NCBI GenBank assembly: GCA_947458745.1
Contig: CANGYQ010000012.1
Location: forward strand, 1-64,000
DNA: 64,000 nt
Origin: Bryobacteraceae bacterium
Lineage (GTDB): Bacteria; Acidobacteriota; Terriglobia; Bryobacterales; Bryobacteraceae
Direction: 5' to 3'
In this document: positions 16,630-25,023 of the stretch, piece after piece
How the letters are laid out: each line of letters starts with the position of its first letter
Numbering within the stretch: the stretch's first letter is position 1
The notes under the pieces: generated by a model
Told to the model about the DNA's origin: nothing
Databases searched by the model: none
What the model saw: the letters and a program-made list of their open reading frames with translations, nothing else
Made by a program: the position numbers and the translations under genes

Positions 16630-17799
16630 ATGTTCCGGAGACTCGGATACTCCACCGTGTTGTTGATGTTCGGCGCTTTGGGCGCGTGGGCACAGACGTC
16701 TTCTCTTGAAGGAGATGTGAAGGGAGAAGACGGCAAGCCCTTAAAGGACGCCATCGTTCTCATTGAGCGCACCGACATTAAGGGCAACTACAAGACCAAG
16801 AGCGACAAGAAGGGCCACTGGTTCCATGCCGGCCTGCCGCTGGGCACCTACATCATTAAGTGCGAAATCGGCGGCAAGATCGTGGACCAGGTCTCCGGCG
16901 TCCGCACCCGTTTGGGTGACCCGACGGCGATCAACTTCGATTTGCAGCAAATGGCCGCCAAGCAGAAGGCGATGCAGGCCGCGGCGTCCACCGGTCAGAT
17001 GACCGAAGAGATGAAGCGCGACATGTCGCCGGAAGCCAAGGCCGCGCTCGAAAAACAGATGAAAGAGCGCTCCGCGGCCATGGCCAAGAACAAAGCGCTG
17101 AACGACGCTTTCAACGGCGGAATGGAAGCCCTGAAGTCACAGAATTGGGCTGGCGCGGTGGAAAGCTTCACCAAGGCCGGTGAAATGGACCCCAAGCAGC
17201 ACGTCATCTGGGCCCAACTGGCCGATGCCTACGTCGGTTTGGCCAAGAGCAAGACGGGTGCCGAGAAGGACGAAGCTGAAGGCAAGGCGCAGGAGATTTT
17301 CGCCAAGGCGATCGAACTGAAGCCGGATGATGCCGCCTACTACAACAACTATGCGTTGTCGCTGGCGCGCACCAAGAAGTTCAAGGAAGCCGAAGATAAT
17401 CTGGGCAAGGCGGCCGCTCTGGACGCCGCGGGCGCGGGCAAGTATTACTACAACCTGGGCGCCATCCTGGTGAACACCGGCCAGAATGAACCCGCCGGTT
17501 CGGCCTTCAAGAAGGCCATTGAACTGGACCCCAACTATGCCGATGCGCACTACCAGTACGGAATCTTCCTCACCGGACAAGCCAAGGTGAACGCCGACGG
17601 CTCCATGACGTTCCCCCCCGGCACGCGTGAGTCGTTTGAAAAATACATCTCGCTGAAGCCCGACGGCCCGATGGCGGAGTCGGCCAAGGGCATGTTGTCC
17701 ACCATGGGCGGCAAGGTGGACACCACCTACGTCAACCCGGATGCGCCGAAGACCCCGCCCAAGAAGAGCGCTCCGGCCACGACCAAGAAGAAGCAGTAG
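16630..17799 (+). CDS. Exported carboxypeptidase-regulatory-like / TPR protein
   Basis: 389 residues from the ATG at 16630, chosen because GGGAGG lies seven bases upstream and the residues that follow form a signal peptide (MFRRLGYSTVLLMFGALGAWAQ); the upstream in-frame ATG at 16594 has no such support. After the signal comes a carboxypeptidase-regulatory-like beta domain (LEGDVKGEDGKPLKDAIV), a Lys-rich helical linker, and three or more TPR repeats (FTKAGEMDPKQHVIWAQL, FAKAIELKPDDAAYYNNYAL, FKKAIELDPNYADAHYQYG). The C-terminus is a Pro/Lys-rich tail. A strong terminator follows. The function is unknown; it is probably an envelope scaffold. Confidence 0.82.
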   Translation: MFRRLGYSTVLLMFGALGAWAQTSSLEGDVKGEDGKPLKDAIVLIERTDIKGNYKTKSDKKGHWFHAGLPLGTYIIKCEIGGKIVDQVSGVRTRLGDPTAINFDLQQMAAKQKAMQAAASTGQMTEEMKRDMSPEAKAALEKQMKERSAAMAKNKALNDAFNGGMEALKSQNWAGAVESFTKAGEMDPKQHVIWAQLADAYVGLAKSKTGAEKDEAEGKAQEIFAKAIELKPDDAAYYNNYALSLARTKKFKEAEDNLGKAAALDAAGAGKYYYNLGAILVNTGQNEPAGSAFKKAIELDPNYADAHYQYGIFLTGQAKVNADGSMTFPPGTRESFEKYISLKPDGPMAESAKGMLSTMGGKVDTTYVNPDAPKTPPKKSAPATTKKKQ

Positions 17800-17825
17800 T
17801 TTCCCTCATCAGCCGAAACTAAGCG

Positions 17826-17863
17826 AAAGGCGCTTCCCTTCACCGGGAGGCGCCTTTGCTTTT
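17826..17863 (+). terminator. Rho-independent terminator
   Basis: Perfect stem AAAGGCGC/GCGCCTTT extended by TTCCC/GGGAG pairing around a short loop, followed by a T-rich stretch (TTTGCTTTTG). It sits 27 bases after the stop of the TPR protein gene. Confidence 0.8.
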
Positions 17864-17931
17864 GTGAACCCGCATGCCGCAAAGGGGTAGCCAAGCCGCA
17901 TAATGAAGTCAGCGCCAGTTTGCGCGCCACT

Positions 17932-18213
17932 ATGATCAGAGCCGCTCTCATAATGTTGGCCAGCATCTTCGTTATCTCGGTGGTCAAGCTGATCTTGAGC
18001 ACGATGGGACGGATGTTCCAGGAAGCCACCCAGGAGTCCGCCACCAGCACGACGGCCACCGGGGCCGGCACATCTCCCCCTGGCGGCAAAAGCAAGGAAC
18101 TGAAAAAGTGCGCCGTTTGCGGCACCTACGCCCCGGTGCAGTCCGCGCCGAAGGTGAAGGGCATGGACGCCTTTATCTGCTCAGATGCGTGCGCGGCCCA
18201 GTGGCGGGGTTAA
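17932..18213 (+). CDS. Small membrane protein with zinc-ribbon end (PP0621-like)
   Basis: 93 residues from the ATG at 17932; an alternative TTG at 17920 adds four residues. One N-terminal transmembrane helix (ALIMLASIFVISVVKLIL) is followed by a flexible Thr/Ser/Pro-rich linker and a C-terminal metal-binding motif CAVCGTYAP...CSDAC, two cysteine pairs about 30 residues apart. This layout resembles the PP0621 family of small proteins, whose role is unknown. A near-perfect tandem duplication of about 17 bases (GCGGGTTAAGGCAGTGG) spans the stop codon at 18204-18238. Confidence 0.65.
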   Translation: MIRAALIMLASIFVISVVKLILSTMGRMFQEATQESATSTTATGAGTSPPGGKSKELKKCAVCGTYAPVQSAPKVKGMDAFICSDACAAQWRG

Positions 18214-18286
18214 GGCAGTGGGCGGGTTAAGGCAGTGGCACGGGTAGCCGCCCGTCTGGCCTCCACTTTGTTCGACAATCGGTACT

Positions 18287-19321
18287 GTGACGCCTGCCAG
18301 CCTATCGCTCGCCGACATTGCCGCCCAACTGGGGTGTAGTGTCGCGGGCGACCCCACCATCGAAATCCGCTCACTGTCCGGCATGGAACAAGCCGGCCCC
18401 GGCCAACTGACGTTTCTCGCCAACCCCAAGTACGCCCATAAGGTGAAATCGACGCGCGCCTCGGCCATCATCGCCAAGGACCCGATTGACGGCATCGCCT
18501 GCCTGCTTTCATCCAACCCATACCTGGACTTCTCGCGCGCGCTGGCGCTCTTCTATCAACCGCCCCGCCCGGCCACCGGCATCCACCCGCTGGCCTACAT
18601 CGCCCCGTCGGCCACCGTGGGCGAGGGCGCTTCCATTGGCCCCTTTGTCTCGATCGGGGAGCGATGCCGCATCGGGGCCAATGCCCAGATCCATCCGCAC
18701 GTCACGCTCTATGAGGGCGTCACGGTGGGCGACGATTTCCTGTGCCACTCCAACGTCTCCATCCGCGAGTTCTGCCAGATCGGCCACCGCGTGGTACTGC
18801 AAAACGGAGTCGTAATCGGCGGCGACGGCTTTGGCTTTGCCAAGGACAGCCAGGGCCGGCACCAGAAGATCGTGCAATCGGGCATTGTGGTCATTGAAGA
18901 CGACGTGGAGATCCAATCGCTCACCTCGGTAGATCGGGCCACGATGGGGGAAACGCGCATCCGCCGCGGGGCGCGCATCGATTCGCTGGTGCAGATTGGC
19001 CATGCGTGCGAAGTGGGCGAGGACAACATTTTGTGCGGACAAGTCGGCTTGGCCGGGTCCACCATCTTGAAGAAGAATGTCCTGCTGGCGGGCCAAGTGG
19101 GCGTGGCCGGACACGTCACCATCAACGACAACGCCATCGTCTACGCCCAATCAGGCATCGGCCATGAGGTGCCCGCCGGAGCCATTGTTTCCGGTTCACC
19201 GGCTTTTGATGTCCGGGAATGGTTACGTGCCGCCACGGCATTTCAGAAGCTGGGTGAATTGGTGAGGCGAGTGCGAGAATTGGAAAAACGTTTACCGGCT
19301 GAGGATAAGTCTTCAGCTTGA
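18287..19321 (+). CDS. lpxD: UDP-3-O-acylglucosamine N-acyltransferase
   Basis: Third enzyme of lipid A synthesis: adds a hydroxyacyl chain from acyl-ACP to the 2-amino group of UDP-3-O-acylglucosamine. 344 residues: an N-terminal uridine-binding domain (about 1-100), a left-handed beta helix of hexapeptide repeats (about 100-290) and a helical C-terminal tail (LGELVRRVRELEKRL). The catalytic His is His239 in QIGHACEVG, the same number as in E. coli, and the family GGDGFGFA motif is at 178-185. The start is GTG at 18287. It opens a plus-strand run of six closely spaced genes. A second lpxD-like gene exists at 40069-41019. Confidence 0.93.
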   Translation: MTPASLSLADIAAQLGCSVAGDPTIEIRSLSGMEQAGPGQLTFLANPKYAHKVKSTRASAIIAKDPIDGIACLLSSNPYLDFSRALALFYQPPRPATGIHPLAYIAPSATVGEGASIGPFVSIGERCRIGANAQIHPHVTLYEGVTVGDDFLCHSNVSIREFCQIGHRVVLQNGVVIGGDGFGFAKDSQGRHQKIVQSGIVVIEDDVEIQSLTSVDRATMGETRIRRGARIDSLVQIGHACEVGEDNILCGQVGLAGSTILKKNVLLAGQVGVAGHVTINDNAIVYAQSGIGHEVPAGAIVSGSPAFDVREWLRAATAFQKLGELVRRVRELEKRLPAEDKSSA

Positions 19322-19337
19322 GGGACAAACCGAACAC

Positions 19338-20153
19338 ATGACACCGGAACATGGTCCGCGCCACCCACTGGCTTACAAGAACGAGAAGTTTCTCGCTACG
19401 TCCGAGGCTCGCTCGGTGCGTATTCTCTCCGAGTACACCTACCCGCTCAGCCAGTTCCGGCGGGAGAAAATCCACGACACGATCGTGTTTTTTGGCTCAG
19501 CCCGCATCCAGGACGACAGTAAGTTGCCCGACGGCTCACCCCATCCGCTGGCGCGCTATTACGATGAGGCGCGGGAGTTGGCCCGGCTGATGACGGTGTG
19601 GTCTGACGGGTTGGCCAACACCACGCGCCGCTTCGTCGTCACCACCGGTGGCGGCCCGGGCATAATGGAGGCCGCCAATCGCGGCGCCGCTGATGCCGGC
19701 GGCAAGACGATGGGGCTGAACATCGCGCTGCCGTTTGAGCAGTACCCCAACCCCTATCTAACCCCCGAGTTGAGCTTTGAGTTCAACTACTTCTTCATGC
19801 GTAAGTTCTGGTTTGCCTACATGGCCAAGGCGCTCGTTGTGTTTCCGGGTGGCTTTGGCACCTTTGACGAACTGTTTGAACTGGTGACGCTGGCCCAGAC
19901 CCGGAAACTGGAAAAGCAGCTCATCATCATCCTGTATGGCTCCAGTTTCTGGAACGAAGTGATCAATTTTGAGGCCCTCAGCCGGCACGGCCTGATCAGT
20001 CCGGCGGACCTCAAGCTGTTCCAGTTTGCCGATGATACCGAGACCGCCTTCAACCTGCTGCGCGACGGCTTGACCGAGCTTTGCCTGAAGCCGGAAAAGG
20101 ATCTCCCGGATGAGGAAAGGTTGACGCCCTCCATCGCGCGGTCGCGCTCCTAA
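19338..20153 (+). CDS. LOG-family nucleotide-binding protein
   Basis: 271 residues with a Rossmann-type fold. The family marks are TTGGGPGIMEAANRGA and the phosphoribohydrolase motif PGGFGTFDE. LOG-type enzymes release free cytokinin-like bases by splitting nucleoside monophosphates, and many bacterial members are general purine-nucleotide phosphoribohydrolases of unclear role. The PGG-x-GT-x-x-E residues are complete, so activity is possible. The N-terminal 70 residues are longer than in the short LOG type and place it with the larger group. It starts 16 bases after lpxD and ends 16 bases before the phosphatase gene. Confidence 0.85.
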   Translation: MTPEHGPRHPLAYKNEKFLATSEARSVRILSEYTYPLSQFRREKIHDTIVFFGSARIQDDSKLPDGSPHPLARYYDEARELARLMTVWSDGLANTTRRFVVTTGGGPGIMEAANRGAADAGGKTMGLNIALPFEQYPNPYLTPELSFEFNYFFMRKFWFAYMAKALVVFPGGFGTFDELFELVTLAQTRKLEKQLIIILYGSSFWNEVINFEALSRHGLISPADLKLFQFADDTETAFNLLRDGLTELCLKPEKDLPDEERLTPSIARSRS

Positions 20154-20169
20154 GGATGGCCCGGGAACG

Positions 20170-22161
20170 ATGAAGTTCATCAAAGACATTCAGCGCTTGT
20201 GGCAGTGGCTGGGCCGCTGGGGTCAAGTGCTGTTCGTGGCTCTGTTGATCAACAGTCTGTTGTTTAACTTCGGCGGGCCGGAATGGTTGCGCAACGTCGC
20301 GGGGTTCATTGCTACGGCCGCGGGGCTGGTGGTGGCGGCCAAGCTGATCGTGAAAGTCATCCGCCATTCGATCTGGCGCCTGCGCAACCGGCTGATCGTC
20401 ACCTATCTGTTCATCGGCCTGGTGCCGATTCTGCTGATCGCCACGTTGACGCTGCTGGCGCTGTGGGCGATGTCGGGCCAGGTGGCGGTCTACCTGATCA
20501 CCAGCGAGTTTAACCGCCGGATGGAGTCACTCCGGGGCACGGCGCAGTTTGTCCTGCGGGAGCCGCCCGGCCGCCGTGTCGAGCGGGTGAAGCAGATCGG
20601 CGCCTTCCTTTCGGAGAACTTCCCGGACCTCAAGATTGTCCTGGCCGACCCGCAGCGCCATACCTACCCGGAGACGACCACCGCCCAGTTGCCCACCGAA
20701 AGCTGGAAAGATGCCACGGGACTGGTTTCCATCAACGGCGAGATCCATGGCTGGATCAATGTCTCCAGCGACCGGGGCCGCATCATGATCGCCGTCCCGA
20801 TGACCCGGGACTTCCTCTCGTCACTGGTGCCGCAGTTGGGTAGCGTTTCGGTAGTGACCTTCCCGCAGGAAGGCGTCAAGGCCATCACGCCGAAGAAGCG
20901 GAGCGCGTCGCTGGTTGCCAATGGAGCGCCGGTGCAGGTTCCCGTGGGCCAAGTGCCGCCCGCGGTCAGCGGCTGGGACCTGGAGGTGTTGTGGGCCTCG
21001 CCGACGCAGATTTCTGACTTCGCTAGCCCGGGATCTCAGATGCCCGCGCTATTTTCGGTCCGGACCCGCATTTCCGCCGTGGGCCGCGTGCTGCTGTCGC
21101 AGAAGGCCGATTGGGATTCCAATTGGGCGCTGATCCTGATCTATGCCTTTGGCGTCTTGTTCCTGGTGATTGAGATCGTGGCGCTGATTGTGGGTGTTTC
21201 GCTTACCCGCTCCATCACCAACACCGTGCACGACCTATACGAAGGGACGGAACGCGTCAAGGAAGGTGACTTCTCGCATCGCATCCGGCTGAAGGGCCGC
21301 GACCAGTTGGCCCAGTTGGGAGCCAGCTTCAACGGCATGACGGAGCGCGTGGAGCAGCTGCTGCAAGTGGCTAAGGAGAAGGAACGCTACGAAGCGGAAC
21401 TGGAAATTGCCCGCGAGATCCAGAAGCAGCTCTACCCCCGGCAGGTGCCGGCTTCGCCCAAACTGAAGCTGACGGCCCTATACAAGCCCGCGCGCATGGT
21501 ATCCGGCGACTACTACGACTACCAGCGCCTGGCCTCGGATCAGTTGGTACTGGCCTTGGGCGACGTCGCCGGCAAAGGGATCTCCGCGGCGTTGTTGATG
21601 GCCACCATCCAATCCAGCTTCCGGACCCAGATCAAGACCTGCATGGAACAAGCCGCGGCAGCGGCCAAAGCCACGGGCAGCGTGCCGGTCTGCAATCTGT
21701 CGACGTCTCAGCTGACGTCATTGCTGAACCAGCATCTCTACACCAACACGCCGCCGGAAAAGTTCGCGACCTTCGTGTTTGGTTACTTCGACGAAACGAC
21801 GAACATACTCCACTACACCAATGCCGGGCACCTGCAACCGATTTTGATCCGGCGCGGGGAGGCTATCCGGCTGGAGGTCGATGGCATGGTGATTGGCGCC
21901 TTCCCCTTCGCCCGCTATGGCGAAAGCCAAATCGCCATGGAGCCCGGTGACCTGCTGGTGTTCTTCACCGACGGCATCTCAGAGCCGGAGAATGAGTATG
22001 GTGAGATGTACGGCGAAGACCGGCTGACGGAGCTATTGCTGAAGAACGCCGGCAAGTCTGACCAGGAGATTCTGGACATGATCATTGACGCGGTCGAGCG
22101 CTGGACCGGCTCCGGGGAACTGCAAGACGATATGACGCTGCTGGTGGCGCGCTGCCTCTAA
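20170..22161 (+). CDS. Membrane SpoIIE/RsbU-type PP2C phosphatase with HAMP domain
   Basis: 663-residue signalling phosphatase. Two N-terminal hydrophobic segments, a third before an extracytoplasmic sensor region (about residues 100-310), a further membrane helix (LILIYAFGVLFLVIEIVALIVGV), a HAMP linker (SITNTVHDLYEGTERVKEGDF), a coiled-coil signalling helix (EAELEIAREIQKQLYP), then the PP2C domain with its metal-binding Asp residues in SGDYYDY, LGDVAGKG, FFTDGISEPEN and QDDMTLL. Such proteins dephosphorylate anti-sigma-factor antagonists in partner-switching pathways. No cognate STAS or anti-sigma kinase is in the window. Its TAA shares a base with the ATG of the channel gene. Confidence 0.9.
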   Translation: MKFIKDIQRLWQWLGRWGQVLFVALLINSLLFNFGGPEWLRNVAGFIATAAGLVVAAKLIVKVIRHSIWRLRNRLIVTYLFIGLVPILLIATLTLLALWAMSGQVAVYLITSEFNRRMESLRGTAQFVLREPPGRRVERVKQIGAFLSENFPDLKIVLADPQRHTYPETTTAQLPTESWKDATGLVSINGEIHGWINVSSDRGRIMIAVPMTRDFLSSLVPQLGSVSVVTFPQEGVKAITPKKRSASLVANGAPVQVPVGQVPPAVSGWDLEVLWASPTQISDFASPGSQMPALFSVRTRISAVGRVLLSQKADWDSNWALILIYAFGVLFLVIEIVALIVGVSLTRSITNTVHDLYEGTERVKEGDFSHRIRLKGRDQLAQLGASFNGMTERVEQLLQVAKEKERYEAELEIAREIQKQLYPRQVPASPKLKLTALYKPARMVSGDYYDYQRLASDQLVLALGDVAGKGISAALLMATIQSSFRTQIKTCMEQAAAAAKATGSVPVCNLSTSQLTSLLNQHLYTNTPPEKFATFVFGYFDETTNILHYTNAGHLQPILIRRGEAIRLEVDGMVIGAFPFARYGESQIAMEPGDLLVFFTDGISEPENEYGEMYGEDRLTELLLKNAGKSDQEILDMIIDAVERWTGSGELQDDMTLLVARCL

Positions 22162-23264
22162 TGGAAGGCCGGTCTATCACTACCGCCCGGAGCGAAACGC
22201 TGGCCCGGTTGGCGGATTCCATCAAGCGGGAAGCTCCGTTCGGCCTGGTCTGGCGGCGGGTGGCCATTCTGGGCGGACTGGTGCTGGCGGTGGTGGGATT
22301 TGGCGTCACCGGTTACATGGTGCTCGCCGGATATTCGCTGCTCGATGCGTTCTATCTGGCCATCATGACCATCACCACGATTGGCTATGGTGAGCCCGAA
22401 CCGTTGAGCCCGGCGGCCCGGGTCTTCAATATCGGCTACATGCTGCTGGGCTCCGGCTCATTGCTGTTTGCCGTCGGCGTGATGACCTCGACGGCGTTTG
22501 AGCTGCAACTGGATGAGGTATTCCGCAAACGGCGGATCAGGAAAATGATCGACTCACTCAAAGATCACGTGATCATTTGCGGCTTCGGCCGCGTGGGCCG
22601 CGGCGCGGCGCGGGAGATGCAGAAACTGGGGGTCCCCTTCATCGTGGTGGATTCGCATGAGGACCGCACCGAATGGGCTATGCATGACGGCATGATCGCC
22701 GTCCACGCCGATGCCACGCGCGACGAAACGCTGCGCAGCGTGGGAATCGAACGCGCCCGGGGCCTGATCTGCGCGCTGGCCTCCGATTCCGACAACCTGT
22801 TTTTGACCTTGTCGGCCAAGCAGCTCAACCCCAACATGCTGGTCTCGACGCGCGTCAACGAGGAAGAGTCCGAACAGAAGATGCGCCGCGCGGGCGCCGA
22901 CATGGCCTTTGCGCCCTACTACGCCACCGGGGCGCGGCTGGCCCAGTTTGTGATGAAACCTCACGTCCGGCAGTTCCTGGACTTCACCACGCGCGGCGGC
23001 GACATGAACGTCATCATCGAACAGGTGCTGGTGGGCCGCGGAAGCGAGTTTGTCTCTAAATCCTTGCGCGAACTCAAGCAACTGCGGCAGGACCTGGGCG
23101 TCAGCGTACTGGCCATCCGGCGGGCCTCGGGCCAGATGATCGTAAATCCGGACCCCAACCAGCCGATCAGCGTCGGCGACCACTTAATCGTCATGGGTGA
23201 CCCGGAAGCGTTGCGCCGCCTGGAGAAGCTGCTCACCGGGCCCGTGGACGCCCCGCAGCCGTGA
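22161..23264 (+). CDS. Two-helix potassium channel with RCK (TrkA) domains
   Basis: 367 residues. Two transmembrane helices flank a pore loop with the potassium selectivity filter TIGYG at 73-77. A cytoplasmic RCK/TrkA-N domain follows with the nucleotide-binding CGFGRVGRGAAREMQ and the acidic ligand VDSHED, then a TrkA-C domain at the end (about 285-360). This is the MthK-like arrangement, gated by a ligand such as a nucleotide or a divalent ion. The ATG overlaps the last base of the phosphatase stop codon, and its own stop overlaps the GTG of nnr. Confidence 0.9.
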   Translation: MEGRSITTARSETLARLADSIKREAPFGLVWRRVAILGGLVLAVVGFGVTGYMVLAGYSLLDAFYLAIMTITTIGYGEPEPLSPAARVFNIGYMLLGSGSLLFAVGVMTSTAFELQLDEVFRKRRIRKMIDSLKDHVIICGFGRVGRGAAREMQKLGVPFIVVDSHEDRTEWAMHDGMIAVHADATRDETLRSVGIERARGLICALASDSDNLFLTLSAKQLNPNMLVSTRVNEEESEQKMRRAGADMAFAPYYATGARLAQFVMKPHVRQFLDFTTRGGDMNVIIEQVLVGRGSEFVSKSLRELKQLRQDLGVSVLAIRRASGQMIVNPDPNQPISVGDHLIVMGDPEALRRLEKLLTGPVDAPQP

Positions 23265-24574
23265 TCGTCCTGTCCCATGAGGCGATGCGCGAGATCGATC
23301 AGCGCACCATCGCCCAAGGCACGCCCAGCGAGGTCCTGATGGCACGGGCGGCCCAAGGCGTAGTGGACCAAATCACGGCCCGCTTTCCAGCCTTGACCCA
23401 GGAGCGTGTCGCCGTCGTGTGCGGCAAGGGGAACAACGGGGGCGATGGCCTGATCGTGGCGCGCTTGCTGAAGCAGGCCGGGGTCGCCACCAGCCTGTGG
23501 CCTGAAGCCGCCCAACCAACCATCGTGGTGGACGCCGTATTGGGCATCGGCCTGAAGGGCCCCGCGCGTGGAGAACCATTGGAGCAGATCCGCTGGATCA
23601 ACCGCGCGCGCCAGGCCGGGGCCAAAGTAGTGGCCGTCGATGTGCCGTCCGGATTAGGTTCGGGCGGCGAGCATGTCGAGGCGGACTGCACCGTCACCTT
23701 CGCGGCGCTGAAGCCCGTGCACGTCCTGCCGCCCTGGTGCGAAGCGTGTGGCGAAGTCATCGTCGCCGACATCGGCACACTGCCTTGCTCCAGTGACCTG
23801 CACTTGCTCGATCCCCCGGTCCTTCCGCCCCGGGCCCGAAACTCCCACAAAGGCGACTTCGGCCATGTTCTGGTGGTGGGCGGAGCACCCGGCAAAACCG
23901 GTGCCGCCCAGATGACCGGGCTGGCAGCGCTGCGCGCGGGCGCGGGATTGGTGACAGTCACCTGCTCACTCACGGCCGTCCCGGAGCTGATGACGTGCCC
24001 CTTGGCTGAGCCCTTGCCGGTCGAGGGCAAGACAATCCTCGCGGTCGGCCCAGGCCTCGGCCTGGAGCACACAGAACTGGTCCGTCACCTCTACGCCACC
24101 TCGCCGCTGCCGATGGTGATCGATGCCGATGGCCTGAACTCTCTGGCCGGATGGGCCCTGCCAGAGCCGCCCGCCCCGCGCATCCTAACGCCCCACCCCG
24201 GCGAGTTCCGCCGCTTGAGGCCCGGTGCGGCACTAGATGGCGAAGCCCGCGTCGATCACGCCCGCGAGTTCGCCCAGAGCCATCAGGTGACACTGGTGCT
24301 GAAAGGTTTCCGCACGCTGATCGCGCACCCGGACGGCCAAGTACACATCAACCCCACGGGATCTCCCGCGATGGCCAAGGCCGGCAGCGGTGACATCCTC
24401 ACCGGTCTGATTGCTGGCTTCTATGCCCAACAGGCCAGCCCGGAATCCATGCACGCCGCCGTCTGGCTCCACGGCCGCTGTGGCGAACTCGGCGCTGCCC
24501 ACTGGACCGACCGCTGCCTGCTCGCCACCGACCTGTTGACGTTTCTCCCGCAAGCCATCCGCAGCGCCACATGA
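23261..24574 (+). CDS. nnr: Bifunctional NAD(P)H-hydrate epimerase / ADP-dependent dehydratase
   Basis: Metabolite repair enzyme of 437 residues that restores NADH and NADPH from their hydrates. The N-terminal YjeF_N epimerase domain (about 1-190) shows CGKGNNGGDGLIVARLL and VDVPSGL; it is somewhat short at the segment after SLWPEAAQP. The C-terminal YjeF_C kinase-fold dehydratase (about 195-437) shows KGDFGHVLVVGGAPGKTGAA, LTPHPGEF and the ADP/substrate motif GSGDILTGLIAG. The GTG start overlaps the stop of the channel gene, and its stop overlaps the ATG of tsaE. Linkage of nnr and tsaE is common in bacteria. Confidence 0.92.
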   Translation: MIVLSHEAMREIDQRTIAQGTPSEVLMARAAQGVVDQITARFPALTQERVAVVCGKGNNGGDGLIVARLLKQAGVATSLWPEAAQPTIVVDAVLGIGLKGPARGEPLEQIRWINRARQAGAKVVAVDVPSGLGSGGEHVEADCTVTFAALKPVHVLPPWCEACGEVIVADIGTLPCSSDLHLLDPPVLPPRARNSHKGDFGHVLVVGGAPGKTGAAQMTGLAALRAGAGLVTVTCSLTAVPELMTCPLAEPLPVEGKTILAVGPGLGLEHTELVRHLYATSPLPMVIDADGLNSLAGWALPEPPAPRILTPHPGEFRRLRPGAALDGEARVDHAREFAQSHQVTLVLKGFRTLIAHPDGQVHINPTGSPAMAKAGSGDILTGLIAGFYAQQASPESMHAAVWLHGRCGELGAAHWTDRCLLATDLLTFLPQAIRSAT

Positions 24575-25023
24575 CCCACACGTTTGACGCGCGCACGGAA
24601 GACGAGATGATCGAGGTGGGCCGCCAGTTGGCCCGCCTGCTCCCCGCGCGCGCCGCCGTCATCCTGACGGGCGACCTGGGCGCGGGCAAGACCACACTCT
24701 CCAAAGGCATCACCGCCGAACGCACCGGTCTCGACCCCGACGAAGTATCGAGCCCCACTTTCTCCCTCATTCACGAATATGGCGACCCCCCGCAGGTCTA
24801 CCACATCGACCTCTACCGCCTGGAAACCGACGCCGAAGTCTGGGGCCTGGGCCTGGAAGAACTCTTCGACCGCAAGGCGCTGGTGCTGATTGAGTGGGGA
24901 GAGCGTTTTGAAAAGCTCTACGGTGTGCCGCTGTGGCGGGTGAAGATTAGTGCGACTCCTCTTTCCCCGCATACATCTCCTCGACGAGTGACTTGTACTT
25001 CTCCAGCACCTTCGTCCGCCTGA
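24571..25023 (+). CDS. tsaE: tRNA threonylcarbamoyladenosine biosynthesis ATPase
   Basis: P-loop ATPase of the TsaB-TsaD-TsaE complex that makes t6A37 in tRNAs reading ANN codons. Walker A is GDLGAGKTT at 34-42, followed by SSPTFSLIHEY and the HIDLYRL and LIEWGER motifs. Its ATG overlaps the nnr stop (ATGA). The family sequence fades after WRVKIS near residue 127; the last 25 or so residues are Pro/Ser/Thr-rich and overlap by 77 bases the 3' end of the convergent acyl-CoA synthetase gene. The tail probably results from loss of the original stop codon and may not matter for function. Confidence 0.92.
   Translation: MTHTFDARTEDEMIEVGRQLARLLPARAAVILTGDLGAGKTTLSKGITAERTGLDPDEVSSPTFSLIHEYGDPPQVYHIDLYRLETDAEVWGLGLEELFDRKALVLIEWGERFEKLYGVPLWRVKISATPLSPHTSPRRVTCTSPAPSSA

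Noticed and set aside
18204-18238. Tandem copy of GCGGGTTAAGGCAGTGG over a stop codon
   Set aside because: Two copies only, not a CRISPR or known element; probably a slip duplication.
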